DNA from: Haematobia irritans
Taxonomy: Eukaryota > Arthropoda > Insecta > Diptera > Muscidae
Assembly: GCF_050003625.1 (NCBI RefSeq)
Contig: NC_134398.1
Location: forward strand, 67,650,891 to 67,714,890
Direction: 5' to 3'
Length of the DNA stretch: 64,000 nucleotides
Shown piece after piece: positions 24,481 to 35,900 of this stretch. How positions within the stretch are numbered: the first letter of the stretch is position 1; each line of letters begins with the position of its first letter. A model generated the notes under the pieces. That model saw only the letters and a list, made by a program, of their open reading frames with translations. It made no database searches and had not been told where the DNA came from. Both the position numbers and the translations under genes were made by a program.

Positions 24481-25627
24481 TACGCATAGAAAAAACATGT
24501 TTGGACATGGTTGCCGCATCCATTTAATACTTATTTAGAGTATGTAATTGTCGCGAAAACCATGTATTTTGTCTTTGTAAAAATAATTTTCGAGCGGAGA
24601 AAAATATATGTTGGCAATAAGCATTTAAATGGTTCTCAAATGCCGCAAACAGGTTCCATTATTTAAATGATAGAATTTGAGACCATTATATGGTCAGGAA
24701 AATCATGTACCTGACCATTCAATTTTTTTTTACTTTTTTGCAGAGAAAAAAGTATTTTTATAGTTTACGTATAGACATGTCTACAACCATTACATGGCCA
24801 TAAAGACCATGTACATTGTTTTCGTGACCATTTAATTTTTTAATTTTTTTGCAGCGACAAGAATTTAAAAAAAAACATTGAGCAGGTACACACGATTTTC
24901 ATTTTGCGCGTCAGTCGTGTGTTGATTGTTTCTTGGAATGGACGGAGAATACGGAATTATTGTGTTTTGTGTTAATTTATTTATTCAGAAATGGCACGTG
25001 GTTTTATGTGAAAAGGAAAGCGTAATTGAAACAAATGTACCTGGTTTTTGTTCTGCATTTTGACATATGGTATAATTTATTTTTATTTGCTGTTATATGA
25101 TGTCTGTGTTTGTACATTTTATGGGCACGAAGTAAATATGGAATGATTTCTTATTGTTGAAATTGAACCAAACTAGAGTGTGTAAAAATATGTGATGTTT
25201 GCTTGCACGACATTATAAATACAAATAAACAATGAATTAGTTTATAAATAAATAAAAACAAATAAATAAAGTTGATTTTGTGTTTTCTTTTCTCAAGTGG
25301 CGTCCTTTTTTCGACGATGAAAAAAGTTTTTTCATAAAAATCAAAACATTTTAGATTGTGACCATGTTCTTTTAACTAGAAGAAAAACATTTTTGACGAA
25401 TAACATAACATTTTAGATCGTGACCATTGTCTTTTAATGGAAACAAAATTCTTTTTATCAATATAATAACATTTTAGATGAGGACAATTGTATTTTTCTT
25501 AGAACCATGTTCACTGAGCCAACATGGTTGCAGGTTAAAATGTTACATGGTCGCCGCAAAAATAGCTGCTATCATATTATTTTGCTCTTCGAATATGATT
25601 GTGACAATCATGTTTCTTCTCTGCGTG
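24481..25627 (+). mobile_element. TIR element X (copy 2), complete, in the Gypsy relic
   Basis: 1147 bp. Ends TACGCATAGAAAAAACATG and CATGTTTCTTCTCTGCGTG are ~19-bp imperfect TIRs, flanked by CA on each side. Gypsy relic coding sequence resumes on both sides, confirming the insertion. It has no transposase frame: a non-autonomous element. Internal landmarks: GGATGGTTGCC-type block, GACGGAGAATACGGAATTAT, CATTTTAGATTGTGACCATG. Confidence 0.85.
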
Positions 25628-26358
25628 CACAGAAGAATTGTCCGTAGCTAGAAAATCGACAGATTCTAAAATGTTAGGAATCAAATCGAAGGTTTTCCAG
25701 AAATCAATCCCAAGGGAAATAGATGGGATAATAAAAAATTTTAATGGCTTAGATTTGCCACGAAATGAAATCAAAACATCTAGCCACCCAATTTCTTTTT
25801 GCGAATTGCCACCAGCAGTTTGAACGTGTGATTTACATTTTGAAAAAATGGGAAGTTTAGAAAAATCCTGGAGAGCCAAAATGTGACGCAATACAGCTAA
25901 TGCTAGCACCAGTTTCTAACAGTACATAGTCTGCGGCAAAAAAGTCTGTAAAAATTTCTCAAACGTAAAGTAGACCGTTTGGGATTTGATCTACGAGTAG
26001 CCGAAGGAGAATTAATGTCAAAAATAGCATTACGTTTTTTCATGTAGTGAAAAAGCCGTTTATGATATGGCAGTCGTGGGTACAGAAAAACTGGTTTTGG
26101 TTGAACTAATTCCGTTTATAAATTATCTGATCTTTTCAGAATATATTTGGGTATATAACTATAATTGATCTTGGCCTTATCCGAGGAACAATTTCAATGA
26201 TTGTTGAAAATTTCAGTCTGGGTATTTTTATTGGAACAATTTCTAGCATGAAAAGTGGGATCCACCTGATTATTTATTCGATCTGGGGATCCGTTTTTAT
26301 TGAGTTTTTTTGATTGAACATGTCGTTTGTTTTTAAAGTCAAGGCAGTTCGGTTTATA

Positions 26359-26861
26359 CACAGAAAAAATTTCCGTAGTTAAACTAACGCTAAATTTAAC
26401 TTATTTTTATTGTAAAATAATTATTTGTTAGTAGTTCAGTTTTATTACTTTTTGCGAAATTTTCCACAGCCCAATTAAATTTTCGTTTTTTTTAAGTATG
26501 TCTCAAATATTTTATGAACTAAACGTAAGTATAAAGTTCGATGACCGTACACATAAGTTCAATATGAACTAAAGCAAATGAAAATTTTCGTACGATTCCC
26601 AAAAATAGTAAGAATGAACTACTGTATGGTTAAAATGGTCATGATTTGGCGCCAATGATTTTCTTCTTAACTTTTAGTTAATATTTTCTTCTATTAGAGG
26701 GTGTAATTTCGTGAACTGTAATTAAAAAGTACAACAGGGCATTACATTTTCTTGGTTTTAACAACGCTTTGGGGAAATCTCAAAATGTGGAGCAAAATTT
26801 AGTTCAATTTTCGTACGAGTTAGTTTATTCTTCCTATAAAACAGTTTACTTTTTTTCGGTG
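26359..26861. mobile_element. 503-bp MITE in the Gypsy gag region, TA duplication
   Basis: Ends CACAGAAAAAATTTCCGTAG and CAGTTTACTTTTTTTCGGTG, flanked by TA (26357-26358 and 26862-26863). The left ~150 bp match the 163-bp MITE at 20813; the right part (AGTTAATATTTTC, TTAGTTCAATTTTCGT) resembles element R. It is therefore a chimera, or one MITE next to a fragment of another. Confidence 0.75.
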
Positions 26862-27364
26862 TAGTTGTTTTCCTTTCCACAACCATAGCAATAAAATGCT
26901 TCGATCGCACACGCAATATCGCCAATGGTGGCTAACCTTGTCGCAACTCCAACATTTTTGGTTGGGTGACACCCTATAAATGGCATCAACAGTTTGGGAG
27001 AACTTCTCAGCTGAATCATGTTGTCCATCAATTTCGGAAACATATTTTCGAGGAGCTGAATTAATGAGAGGATTTCGTGTCGACAAGTTTTTCCTGACAT
27101 ACTCATCGCTGAGAAAATATTCCCGTATTTAAAACAAGTAGATGGGAAATATAATTTATTTTTACACTAATAAATCCTGTCGCACATCGGCTCGAAGATG
27201 TCTGGGTAATATCTCAATCTCAATCTTCTTCCTCCGACATATAACATGTAGCCTACCCATTCTAGAGGATATTGATTCAAAGAAACCGTTAAATGACTCA
27301 TTAGGCTTTTGTTACCTGTTTCTTATTTCTTCCATAATGTCGTAAGATGTTTTATAATATTTAT

Positions 27365-27475
27365 ATTGGGCCCTCAGCTATACAAGATGAGGTCCCTTGT
27401 GATTGAGCTTAAGATATAATCGAGGAGCACTCATCGCCAAGGGAGAAGTTCATCACCTGTTGCATATAAATATGG
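27365..27475 (+). repeat. SINE fragment, 3' portion
   Basis: GATGAGGTCCCTTGTGATTGAGCTTAAGATATAATCG and GAGAAGTTCATCACCTGTTG align with the SINE body (GAGGTCCCATGTTATTGAGC at about 51484). Same strand as the fragment at 24240-24325. Confidence 0.6.
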
Positions 27476-29070
27476 GTTCATAATTAGATTTAACCTGAGT
27501 GATAACCAAATTTGACCTTTTTAGCGTAGTACACGTAAACAAAAATGTTTTTCTCTCTAACGAAAATGTTGGCCAACGAATTTGATTGGAACCATGTCCT
27601 TTGTACGAACACAATTATCACTTTGAGATCTTCAATCGCCACACCAAACTGTCACACGAATGGCTCGAGTGGCAACCGTGTTCCGAGGCGTATAAGCGAC
27701 AATTTTCTCTGTGCCAAATTTCATAAAATCTGTTAAAGTTTGCCACACCTAGATTGTATTCTGAAAATTATAATATTGAGTCTCTATAAAACTAAGACTC
27801 ATGCATATATCATATCTCCTAAAATTAAAATTAACTACTAAAATACCCCCAATAATTTCTGTACTATAGATTATATGCATGAGAATGCATTCACTTGAAC
27901 CAAAGATAATATTTGTCATTGCAATGAAGAAGTATAAATTCATAATTTACAAGTTTCATGTTTTGATTACATTATAAATCCAAGTACTGGGATTGAGTAA
28001 ATATAAGTGCTGATGTAAATATACCAGATGAAATTGTAATATTGGATATGGTCTTCTGCTGGCCACAGTCAACACTGATGAAAAGAATTCAAAAATCAAT
28101 AACAACTATGGCGAAAGGATGATGATGGTTCCATTCCTAAGGTGTACACAAAAATGGGATGTGAGCGTGAGTGAAGTTAAATTCACGAAAGTTGGCATTA
28201 AGGATTACCCATTGTTGTATTATATAAATATATTCTGGAAAAATTACAAAGAATGGCTCGCAGAAGTGAAGGCGGTAAATACAAGTGAAAATGAATTATT
28301 TATGGCAATCAGATGAGCTTTGGCAAATCAGAACTTATGAAACACGGCAAATCAGAGCCTCACATTAAAAAATATTTCGACAGCGAAACATAGAAATCAC
28401 TTACAAGCTTTTTTTGCGAAAAAAATGATAAACCAAATGTGGTGGCCATTTTTGTAGTCTGCCTTAGGATATTCTATGTCCAAAATAATGTCGCAGTACA
28501 TGGTACAAACCTCCAATAGACACTTTGAGAGTTTGAAATGCCAGAAGCCGTAACTAAAATATTTACTTCCTCCTATGAGCTTTATAAATTTTGAGATTCA
28601 TGAATTTTTAAACGATTAAATTCAAAGTACACATTTAATTTTACGTAACTTTACATTACATTTTCATATCTTTATAATACTAAAACATTTATCAAAATTT
28701 CCCATTTCTTCTTATAATTTATTTTTCAATTTAACGTTACAATTTTAGTGAACAATTTTTGGGTGTGTAGGGGAAAGTAGGGATATTTTAGCTTTTTAGG
28801 TAAACCGACAATTTTCCCTGGCAACATTGTTCAGAAATTTCTATCAATAAAATATTTGTTAGAACTTGCAACTTGTTTAAGAGTAATGTCTGACACAAAT
28901 GCTAGTTATCAACTGTATATTATTTCAAATATCATTTCGACAGAAAATGTATAGAATATTAAACGGTAAAATTGTTTATTCATCGCATCTTTGATTTCGA
29001 ACATTATTATCAATATCTAACTTTATATATGCGAAAGCCTTTATTTATTTGATTTATTCGATACAACATC
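27476..29070. other. Unrecognised sequence with short open frames
   Basis: A 65-codon plus-strand frame at 28119-28316 (with YPLLYYINIFWKNYKEWLAE) has a protein-like composition but no recognised domain. About 28795-28835 (TAGCTTTTTAGGTAAACC then CCCTGGCAACATTG) resembles a hAT-type end. Nothing else was identified. Confidence 0.35.
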
Positions 29071-29074
29071 TTAA

Positions 29075-29390
29075 ATTTATAAAGAACGGGCGAAGAAATC
29101 GGAAATACCAATGTTTGTGATTCGAAATAAGATGCAGATATTATCTGGCGAAAACTCTCAAAGCTCATCAGCCGAATTGGAGACGAATCGAAAACTCCAA
29201 AAATTTAGAAAAATCAAGCGATAAACTTATAGAACAAGCTTCAGCTCATTCAAATTCCACCAACAGAGGAAGTAATGTAAAATCTGTTACAAAAAAGTCC
29301 AAAAACAGTGGAAATACGCAGTACAATCACAAATCAGTGAATACACCAGATAGGATATTTTTTGTTAATTTTAGAAATTTAAGGTGAATT
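29075..29390 (+). pseudogene. Possible decayed coding segment, unknown
   Basis: Two adjacent open stretches in different frames have a non-random, Ser/Asn/Lys-rich composition: one ending near 29225 (contains ENSQSSSAELETNRKLQKFR), the next running to about 29382 (contains SVTKKSKNSGNTQYNHK). Together they look like one reading frame broken by a frameshift, perhaps a retroelement gag or a host fragment. No domain is recognised and the call is tentative. Confidence 0.25.
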
Positions 29391-30750
29391 TAGAAAAATT
29401 TTTACTAAATTGTATTACAAACACCGATGTCACAAAAATGAGTAAGTATTTTACGAGTAATACAAGAAAATGTTTTAGATATAATTAATTATTTTCACTT
29501 CTCAGCAAAAACTCCTATTACCACTCCCAGAAAAAAGTGACCCCTTCTTTAAGTTAAAATGAACTCATTGTGAAGAAAGTTGAACTTCGTATAGCGCCAA
29601 AGACATTTTTATTTGTTTGAACGATGTGATTTTCGTAGAAATTAGGAATAATGCATTCCATATATTAGTTAACATTTTCCTATATTTATATACCACTATA
29701 CTACAGAATGAAAAAATTTAACTAATTTGAATTCATATATGGAATGATTTTATTGAAATTTTTTCATTCATTTCGACAAATCTTACACATTTGTGGTAAA
29801 ACTTTTACTTCATAATTAGAACTGCTTACCTTCGTTTTTAAATACAATTTTATTTATTTCTATAAGCAATTTTATCTTCAATAAAAGACATGTTTTATTA
29901 ATATATTGAATATATTTATTAAGAATCAACAGCATCGAATCTCTTTGAAATATTAGTTTATTATTCCACTATTTCCAATTTCCGTGTGATATTATCAACT
30001 GTAAAACGCACTTTTTCTTCTTCTTGTACTTTTCACTTGTAATAAGTTGCTGCCTAACGATTTTGTCCTCCTTTTACAATTTCAATACCTACAAATATAA
30101 AAAAAGTCATAAAACATTTTTGTTGCAAAAGGTTAGCGTCACTGAATATTACCTGATAATTGAAGATTCCAAAATGAAGACAAATGAAAGGGTTGTTATT
30201 CTGCTGGTGTTTTCTTTCTTTATACACTATCACGAATATTGATAGATTTATTTAAAAAACGAAATTTTTTCTCACTAATTTAAAATAACAAATATTTTAT
30301 ATATTTTATTTGTTATTTATTATATTATTTTACCATACTATTTTTTAACAATCTCTCCGTATACCAAAACAACGCGATTCCAACTAAAAAAACAACCGAC
30401 GCGCAAATATATCGATTACACCCACGCGCAAACACATCGATTACGATGACAGGTATCGATTACAGGTAAACAATAGAAATTTAGGAAAATTTCCTATATT
30501 CTAACAAGTGTGTTTCCTTAAGTTTTGAAAGGATTGCATACTTCTTAGTACGAATGAACTAAAATATTTTTCTATGCCAAGTGTTGTTCGTATGTATGAA
30601 AAACTTTCTATTATAAAGGAAGTCGCAATTATCATTTTATAAGAATTTTACTAATTTTGAGGAAACTTGGTTTTAGTTCGGTTTTTGTTTATTTTTACGA
30701 ATGCTTTGTTATCGGTGAATAAAATTTTCTTTTTCAGTAGTAAATTCTTA
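29391..30750. other. MITE-like debris, no gene
   Basis: Contains CCAGAAAAAAGTGACCCC (about 29526) and TTGAACTTCGTATAGCGCC, resembling element R, and a loose inverted pair GCATTCCATATATTAGTTAA / AATTCATATATGGAATGA (29651-29746). Remaining sequence is unassigned. Confidence 0.45.
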
Positions 30751-30752
30751 TA

Positions 30753-30957
30753 CCCAGCGAAGAAAATAGTATGAGTAAAATTCCATGCCTTATTCTAGTT
30801 AATGAACTATTCATAACTGCTTACAGTTTAGGATTTTTTTACTGAAACGAGTAAATTTTATTATTTTTCACAAAAATTTACCTTAATGGAAATAAAATGG
30901 ATAAACTATATTGATGAAAATTTTTTCCTTTAGTTTCGAAGGCACTTTTTTCTGGGT
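30753..30957. mobile_element. ~205-bp MITE with CCCAG ends
   Basis: Ends CCCAGCGAAGAAAATAG and GCACTTTTTTCTGGG are imperfect TIRs flanked by TA and TG. No coding content. Family not recognised. Confidence 0.55.
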
Positions 30958-31009
30958 GCAGGTATGAGTACAAATATGCCAGCGCCAAATTGGTAACAAC
31001 TTCCTCGTA

Positions 31010-31160
31010 CACTGAAGAAACAGTGAACCCTTTTCCATTGCAAAATGAACTAAACTGTAGTAATATTGACCATGATTTAGCCCTTAAGATTTTTTTCAAC
31101 TTGTCTAGTTTATAATTCTCTTAAATTTTAGTTCATCTATAACATTGTATTTTAGTTCAT
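31010..31160 (+). mobile_element. Element R-like fragment
   Basis: Begins CACTGAAGAAACAGTGAACC, like the R terminus, and contains repeated TTTTAGTTCAT motifs. The other end is missing. Confidence 0.5.
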
Positions 31161-32219
31161 TTTTACAACACCATAAGATTTATATACCCCTACCAAGTTA
31201 AAAAGGCAATATTATTTTGGTTTACTTGCTTATTTTGTGGGAAACTCGATAATAAAAATGGGTTAACAGTCTCTTTAAAATGTCGACAACTAAACTATTT
31301 TTAAATCAATCCTTCCAAAGTACGGAGCAATTAAATAATTAAAGGAACAACAAATCGTTTCACTATTATGAAAATGTTCATACATTAAAATTAAACTTTC
31401 TTTAAGCAAAAGTACTTTATTATAAAAACTTATGATGAAAGTTCTTAATACAATGTTTTTGTGAATAAAAATTATGACCACGTGGTACAGAGAGTAGTTC
31501 ATTTGAACTCGCTGTTTGGACATTTTGGCTTATCCTTTTTTTATTCATCGTAGGTAATTTTTTCACATATCTTGCTGGAAAAAAATGGAAGGAATAATGA
31601 AAATTGTTAAAAATTAACACCACGTAATGAAATATAATTTTTTAATTCTTCATTTTAGCTTGTAACTTACCATATTTAGGGGCATTTTATCAAATGGTGT
31701 AAGGAATTCTACTTTTCTTTGGAAAACGTATCTCATAAAATTTGTACCTGAAACAATTAGAAAAATAATGAAGTATTCTATATAAACTCATAAAACTGTG
31801 TTGTTATCGATGTGAAGGATATAATAAAATAAATATTCTAGTTGAAAGAAAGACAAAGTTTTAATATAAAACTTACCAATTCTCTATTAAATTGACGCTT
31901 AGGGGAAATATAAAAAGTTGTCCAAATTTATTTGGGTTACTCTGAAATTAAATATTTATTTTTTACATTAATTAAAATTTTTAAATATGTTTCCAAAAAA
32001 TCTAATGAAAAAACAAGTATATACGGCCGTAAGTTCGGCCAGGCCGAAGCTTATGTACCCTCCATCATGGATTGCGTAGAAACTGCATCTAAACACTGCC
32101 ATCCACAATCGAATTACTTAAGTTGCGGTAACGCTTGCCGATGGCAAGGTATCTTAAAACCTCCTAACACCATCTTCTAAATTGTATGTAAGTCCATAGG
32201 TGGTATATATTAAATCAAA

Positions 32220-32640
32220 AAAGATCGATCCAATACGTATATAATTCAGTTTGACAAAGTAGACATAAAATTTTGACAAAATTTTCTACAGAAATAAAAT
32301 TTTAACAAAATTTTCTATAGAAATAAAATTTTCACAAAATTTTCTATAGAAATGAAAATTTTGACAAAATTTTCTATAGAAAGAAAATTTTGACAAAAAT
32401 TTCTTCAGAAATAAAATTTTAAGAAAATTTTCTATAGAAATAAACTTTTGACAAAATTTTCTATAGAAATAAAATCTTGGTAGATTATTTTCTATAGAAA
32501 TAAAATTTTGACAATGATGAAAATTTTATTATGAACCGAATAAAATTTTAACAAAATTTTCTCTAGAAATAAAATTTTGACAAAATTTTCTATAGAAATA
32601 AAATTTTGGTAGATTATTTTTGGCTCTAGTGGCAACCATG
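32220..32640 (+). repeat. 28-bp minisatellite of a hAT-type MITE
   Basis: Repeats of TTTCTATAGAAATAAAAT plus TTTGACAAAA (28-bp period), ending TTGGTAGATTATTTTTGGC then TCTAGTGGCAACCATG. The same minisatellite and right end occur at 38122-38383 and 53926-54390, where the CACGGTTGCCAC end is visible. Here the left TIR is lost. Confidence 0.7.
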
Positions 32641-32699
32641 ATTATGAACCGATATGGACCAATTTTTGTGTGATTGGACCAATTTTGGTATGGTTGTTA

Positions 32700-34480
32700 G
32701 CGACCATATACTAACACCACGTTCCTAATTTCAACCGGATCGGATGAATTTTGCCCCTCCAAGAGGCTCCGGAGGTCAAATCTGGAGAATGTTTTATATG
32801 GGGGCTATATATAATTATGGACCGATATGGACTAATTCTGGCACGGTTGTTAAAGATCATATACTAACACCATGTTCAAAATTACAACCGGATTGGATGA
32901 AATTTGCTTCTCTTGGAGACTTCGCAAGCCAAATCTGGGGATCGGTTTATATGGGGCTATATATAATTATGAACCGATGTGGACCAATTTTTGCATGGTT
33001 GTTAGAGACCATATACCAATATCATGTACCAAATTTCAGGCGGATCGGATGAAATTTGCTTCTATTTGAGGCTCCGCAACCCAAATCTGGGGATCGGTTT
33101 ATATGGGCGCTATATATAATTATGAGCCGATGTGGATCAATTTTTGCACGATTGTTAGAGACCATATACCAATACCATGTACCAAATTTCAGCCGGATCG
33201 GATGCAATTTGCTCCTCTGTGAGGCTTCGCAAGCCAAATCTGGAGATCGGTTTATATGGGGTCTATATATAATTATGGACCGATGTGGACCATTTTTTGC
33301 ATGGATGTTAGACACCATATACCAACATCATGTACCAAATTTCAGCCGGATCGGATGAAATTTGCTTCTCTTTGAGGCTCCGCAAGCCAAATCTGGGGAT
33401 CGGTTTATATGGGGGCTATATATAATTAAGGACCGATATGGACTAATTTTTGCATGGTTGTTAGAGACCATATACCAACACCATGTATGTATTTTTCTTC
33501 TCTTTGAGGCTCCGCAAGCCAAATCGGGGGATCGGTTTATATGGGGGCTATATATAATTATGGACCGATGTGGACCAATTTTTGCATGGTTGTTAGAGAC
33601 CATATACCAACATAATGTACCAAATTTCAGGCGGATCGGATGAAATTTTCTTCTCTTTGAGGCTCCGCAAGCCAAATCTGGGGATCGGTTTATATGGGGG
33701 CTATATATAATTATGGACCGATGTGAACCAATTTTTGCATGGTTGTTAGAGACCATATACCAACACCATGTACCAAATTTCAGCCGGAACGGATGAAACT
33801 TTCTTCTCTTTGAGGCTCCGCAAGCCAAATCTGGGGATCGGTTTATATGGGGGCTATATATAATTATGGACCGATGTGAACCAATTTTTGCATGGTTGTT
33901 AGAGACCATATACCAACATAATGTACCAAATTTCAGCCGGATCGGATGAAATTTTCTTCTCTTTGAGGCTCCGCAAGCCAAATCTGGGGATCGGTTTATA
34001 TGGGGGCTATATATAATTATGGACCGATGTGAACCAATTTTTGCATGGTTGTTAGAGACCATATACCAACACCATGTACCAAATTTCAGCCGGATCGGAT
34101 GAAATTTGCTTCTCTTTGAGGCTCCACAAGCCAAATCTGGGGATCGGTTTATATGGGGGCTATATATAATTAAGGACCGATATGGACCAATTTTTGCATG
34201 GTTGTTAGAGACCATATACCAACATCATGTACCAAATTTCAGCCGGATCGGATGAAATTTTCTTCTCTTTGAGGCTCCGCAAGCCAAATCTGGGGATCGG
34301 TTTATATGGGGGCTATATATAATTATGGGCCGATGTGGACCAATTTTTGCATGGTTGTTAGAGACCATATACCAACACCAGATACCAAATTTCAGCCGGA
34401 TCGGATGAAATATGCTTCTGTTAGAGGCTCCACAAGCCAAATCTGAGGGTCCCTTTATATGGGGCTATACGTTAAAGTGG
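32700..34480 (-). repeat. ~153-bp minisatellite array, Helentron family B
   Basis: Units share ATCGGTTTATATGGGGGCTA, TATAATTATGGACCGATGTG and CAAATTTCAGCCGGATCGGA. GGGGGCTATA recurs about every 153 bp (33541, 33694, 33846, 34000). Long open frames on both strands follow from the 3n period. Confidence 0.9.
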
Positions 34481-34589
34481 ACCGATATGGCCCATTTTCA
34501 ATATCATCCGACCTACATCGATAACAACTACTTGTGCCAAGTTTCAAGTCGATAACTTGTTTCGTTCGGAAGTTAGCGTGATTTCAACA

Positions 34590-34621
34590 GACGGACGGAC
34601 GGACGGACGGACGGACGGACA
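34590..34621 (-). repeat. (GGAC)n microsatellite
   Basis: GACGGACGGACGGACGGACG and continuation: the GTCY tract of the Helentron read on the opposite strand. Confidence 0.9.
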
Positions 34622-34782
34622 TGCTTAGATCGACTCAGAATTTCACCACCACCCAGAATATATATACTTTATGGGGTCTTAGAGCAATATTTCGATGTGT
34701 TACAAACGGAATGACAAAGTTAATATACCCCCATCCTATGATGGAGGGTATAATAATAATATGCATAAAAATATTATGGTAA

Positions 34783-35056
34783 CCCTAGACAGTCATCATT
34801 GGTCAAAATGACGACACGTAATTTCATTTTCGACTTAAAATGCATTTTAGTCTATTGGGAAATTTAAGTTATACTAATTCGACCGTTTTATGAATTTTTG
34901 TTTTATACTAATTAAAACCAAATTGAATAAGAAAATAAATTCAAGTTTGGTTCTCTTTTTCGCTCACGATGAAAATTATAGCGTCTTGAAATGAGCCGTA
35001 GTCAAAATGACGAAGGATGACGTTAATGTACAAAAAATAAGGATGACTGTACAGGG
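34783..35056. mobile_element. piggyBac-like MITE P (copy 1)
   Basis: Ends CCCTAGACAGTCATCATT and AATAAGGATGACTGTACAGGG. The right flank is TTAA; the left flank is GTAA, a decayed TTAA. About 274 bp, collinear with copy 2. TTAA plus CCCT ends are the piggyBac superfamily signature. Confidence 0.8.
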
Positions 35057-35366
35057 TTAAAAGACAGCTAAACAATCCTTACCAATTCACTTATACTATC
35101 AAAGGAGTACTAAAAATTTTTCCAAATTTTTAAGAGGTTATTCTGATCTTAAATGTTTGTTTTTTTTTTTAATATTACATTGGTTTCCAAAAAATTCGAT
35201 TAAAGAACTACTAAAATAAGGTATGAAAACCCTGTAATTTTGATGGTAAAAAGGTCATAAAAACGTAAATATTCTAGTTGAAAGAAAGCCAATTTTTAAA
35301 GGAAAACTTACCAATTCCCTATTTTTTAAATTTGTTCGAATCCATCTGGAGTTGCTCTGAAATTAA

Positions 35367-35647
35367 CCCTGGACAGTCATCCTTCGTCGAAATCACGACG
35401 CGTAATTTCATTTTCGATCTAAAATGTATTTTAGTCGATTGGGAAATGATAAATTTAAGTTATACTATTTCAACTATTTTATGAATTTTTGTTTTATACT
35501 GATTAAAAACACATTGAATAAGAAAATAAACTCAATTTTGGTTCTCATTTTTGCTCACGATGCGAATTATAGCTGTTTGGAATAAGCCGTAGTCAAAATG
35601 ACGAAGGATGACGTTAGCGTACACAAAATAAGGATGACTTTTCAGGG
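35367..35647. mobile_element. piggyBac-like MITE P (copy 2), TTAA duplication intact
   Basis: 281 bp, ends CCCTGGACAGTCATCCTT and AAGGATGACTTTTCAGGG, flanked by TTAA at 35363-35366 and 35648-35651. Contains GTAGTCAAAATGACGAAGGA. No coding content. Its TIR differs from that of the long piggyBac at 56359-61364, so it belongs to a different subfamily. Confidence 0.9.
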
Positions 35648-35900
35648 TTAAATATTGCTTGTACAAGAAAGAAAAACATTAAACTGGTTTCCAAAAAAAA
35701 TTATTAACAAATAATAATTTACATAAAAAATATTCTTTTTAAATGAAAGTCATATTAAAAAAATACTTACCAATTTATGACTAAACTATACGCTGAGATA
35801 TAACAAAAATTTTTCAAATTCGTGTGGAATTGAATATTAATTTTTTACATTGAATAATAAAAATTTCAATACACTTTCAATTTCAACATATTTTTCTAAA

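Larger units (their letters stand above)
24310..27350 (-). pseudogene. Ty3/Gypsy retrotransposon relic: gag, protease, RT linker
   Basis: A decayed internal region on the minus strand. From 5' (27350) to 3': a gag capsid segment ending in a motif like RHLRADVRQDLL (about 27180-27340); a CX2CX4HX4C zinc knuckle (CWSCDKVSHHWRYC, about 26925-26966) followed by a CYGC motif in another frame; a protease segment with ETGAS where retropepsins have DTGAS (codon at 25914-25916), then GIDFWKTFDLIPNI (about 25675); and, beyond an inserted DNA element, the protease-to-RT linker LGRTSLIRHVIDVG (about 24350-24400), ended by a TAG stop. Frames shift repeatedly, no LTRs were found and no RT core is left, so it is inactive. 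It is split by element X copy 2 and by a 503-bp MITE. Assignment to Ty3/Gypsy rests on the zinc knuckle, the protease and the linker; the lineage is not resolved. Confidence 0.8.
32011..34753 (-). mobile_element. Non-autonomous Helentron/DINE-1-like element, family B (copy 1)
   Basis: Minus orientation. The 3' end AAACAAGT with hairpin TTCGGCC-A-GGCCGAA (32034-32048) is on the left. The 5' block (GTTACAAACGGAATGACAAA, TATATATACT core, GGAC tetranucleotide tract) and TTATACCC terminus are on the right. Inside are a hAT-type minisatellite segment (32220-32640) and a 153-bp repeat array. No Rep/helicase. Arranged as family A but with different array sequence. Confidence 0.85.
31830..35900 (+). 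repeat. Old tandem repeat array, invaded by transposons
   Basis: Units share TATTCTAGTTGAAAGAAAG, AAACTTACCAATTC, AAAATTTTTCCAAATTT, CTCTGAAATTAAATATT and GGTTTCCAAAAAA. Parts of copies are seen at about 31835-32010, 35075-35215, 35260-35365 and 35650-35900, suggesting a unit of roughly 200 bp (irregular). A Helentron (32011-34753) and two MITEs sit between or inside the units. Confidence 0.6.

Noticed and set aside
33328..34215. 295-codon minus-strand frame of repeated HINRSPDLACGAS units
   Set aside because: An array artefact of the family B Helentron; similar frames appear on the other strand at 61484-62740.
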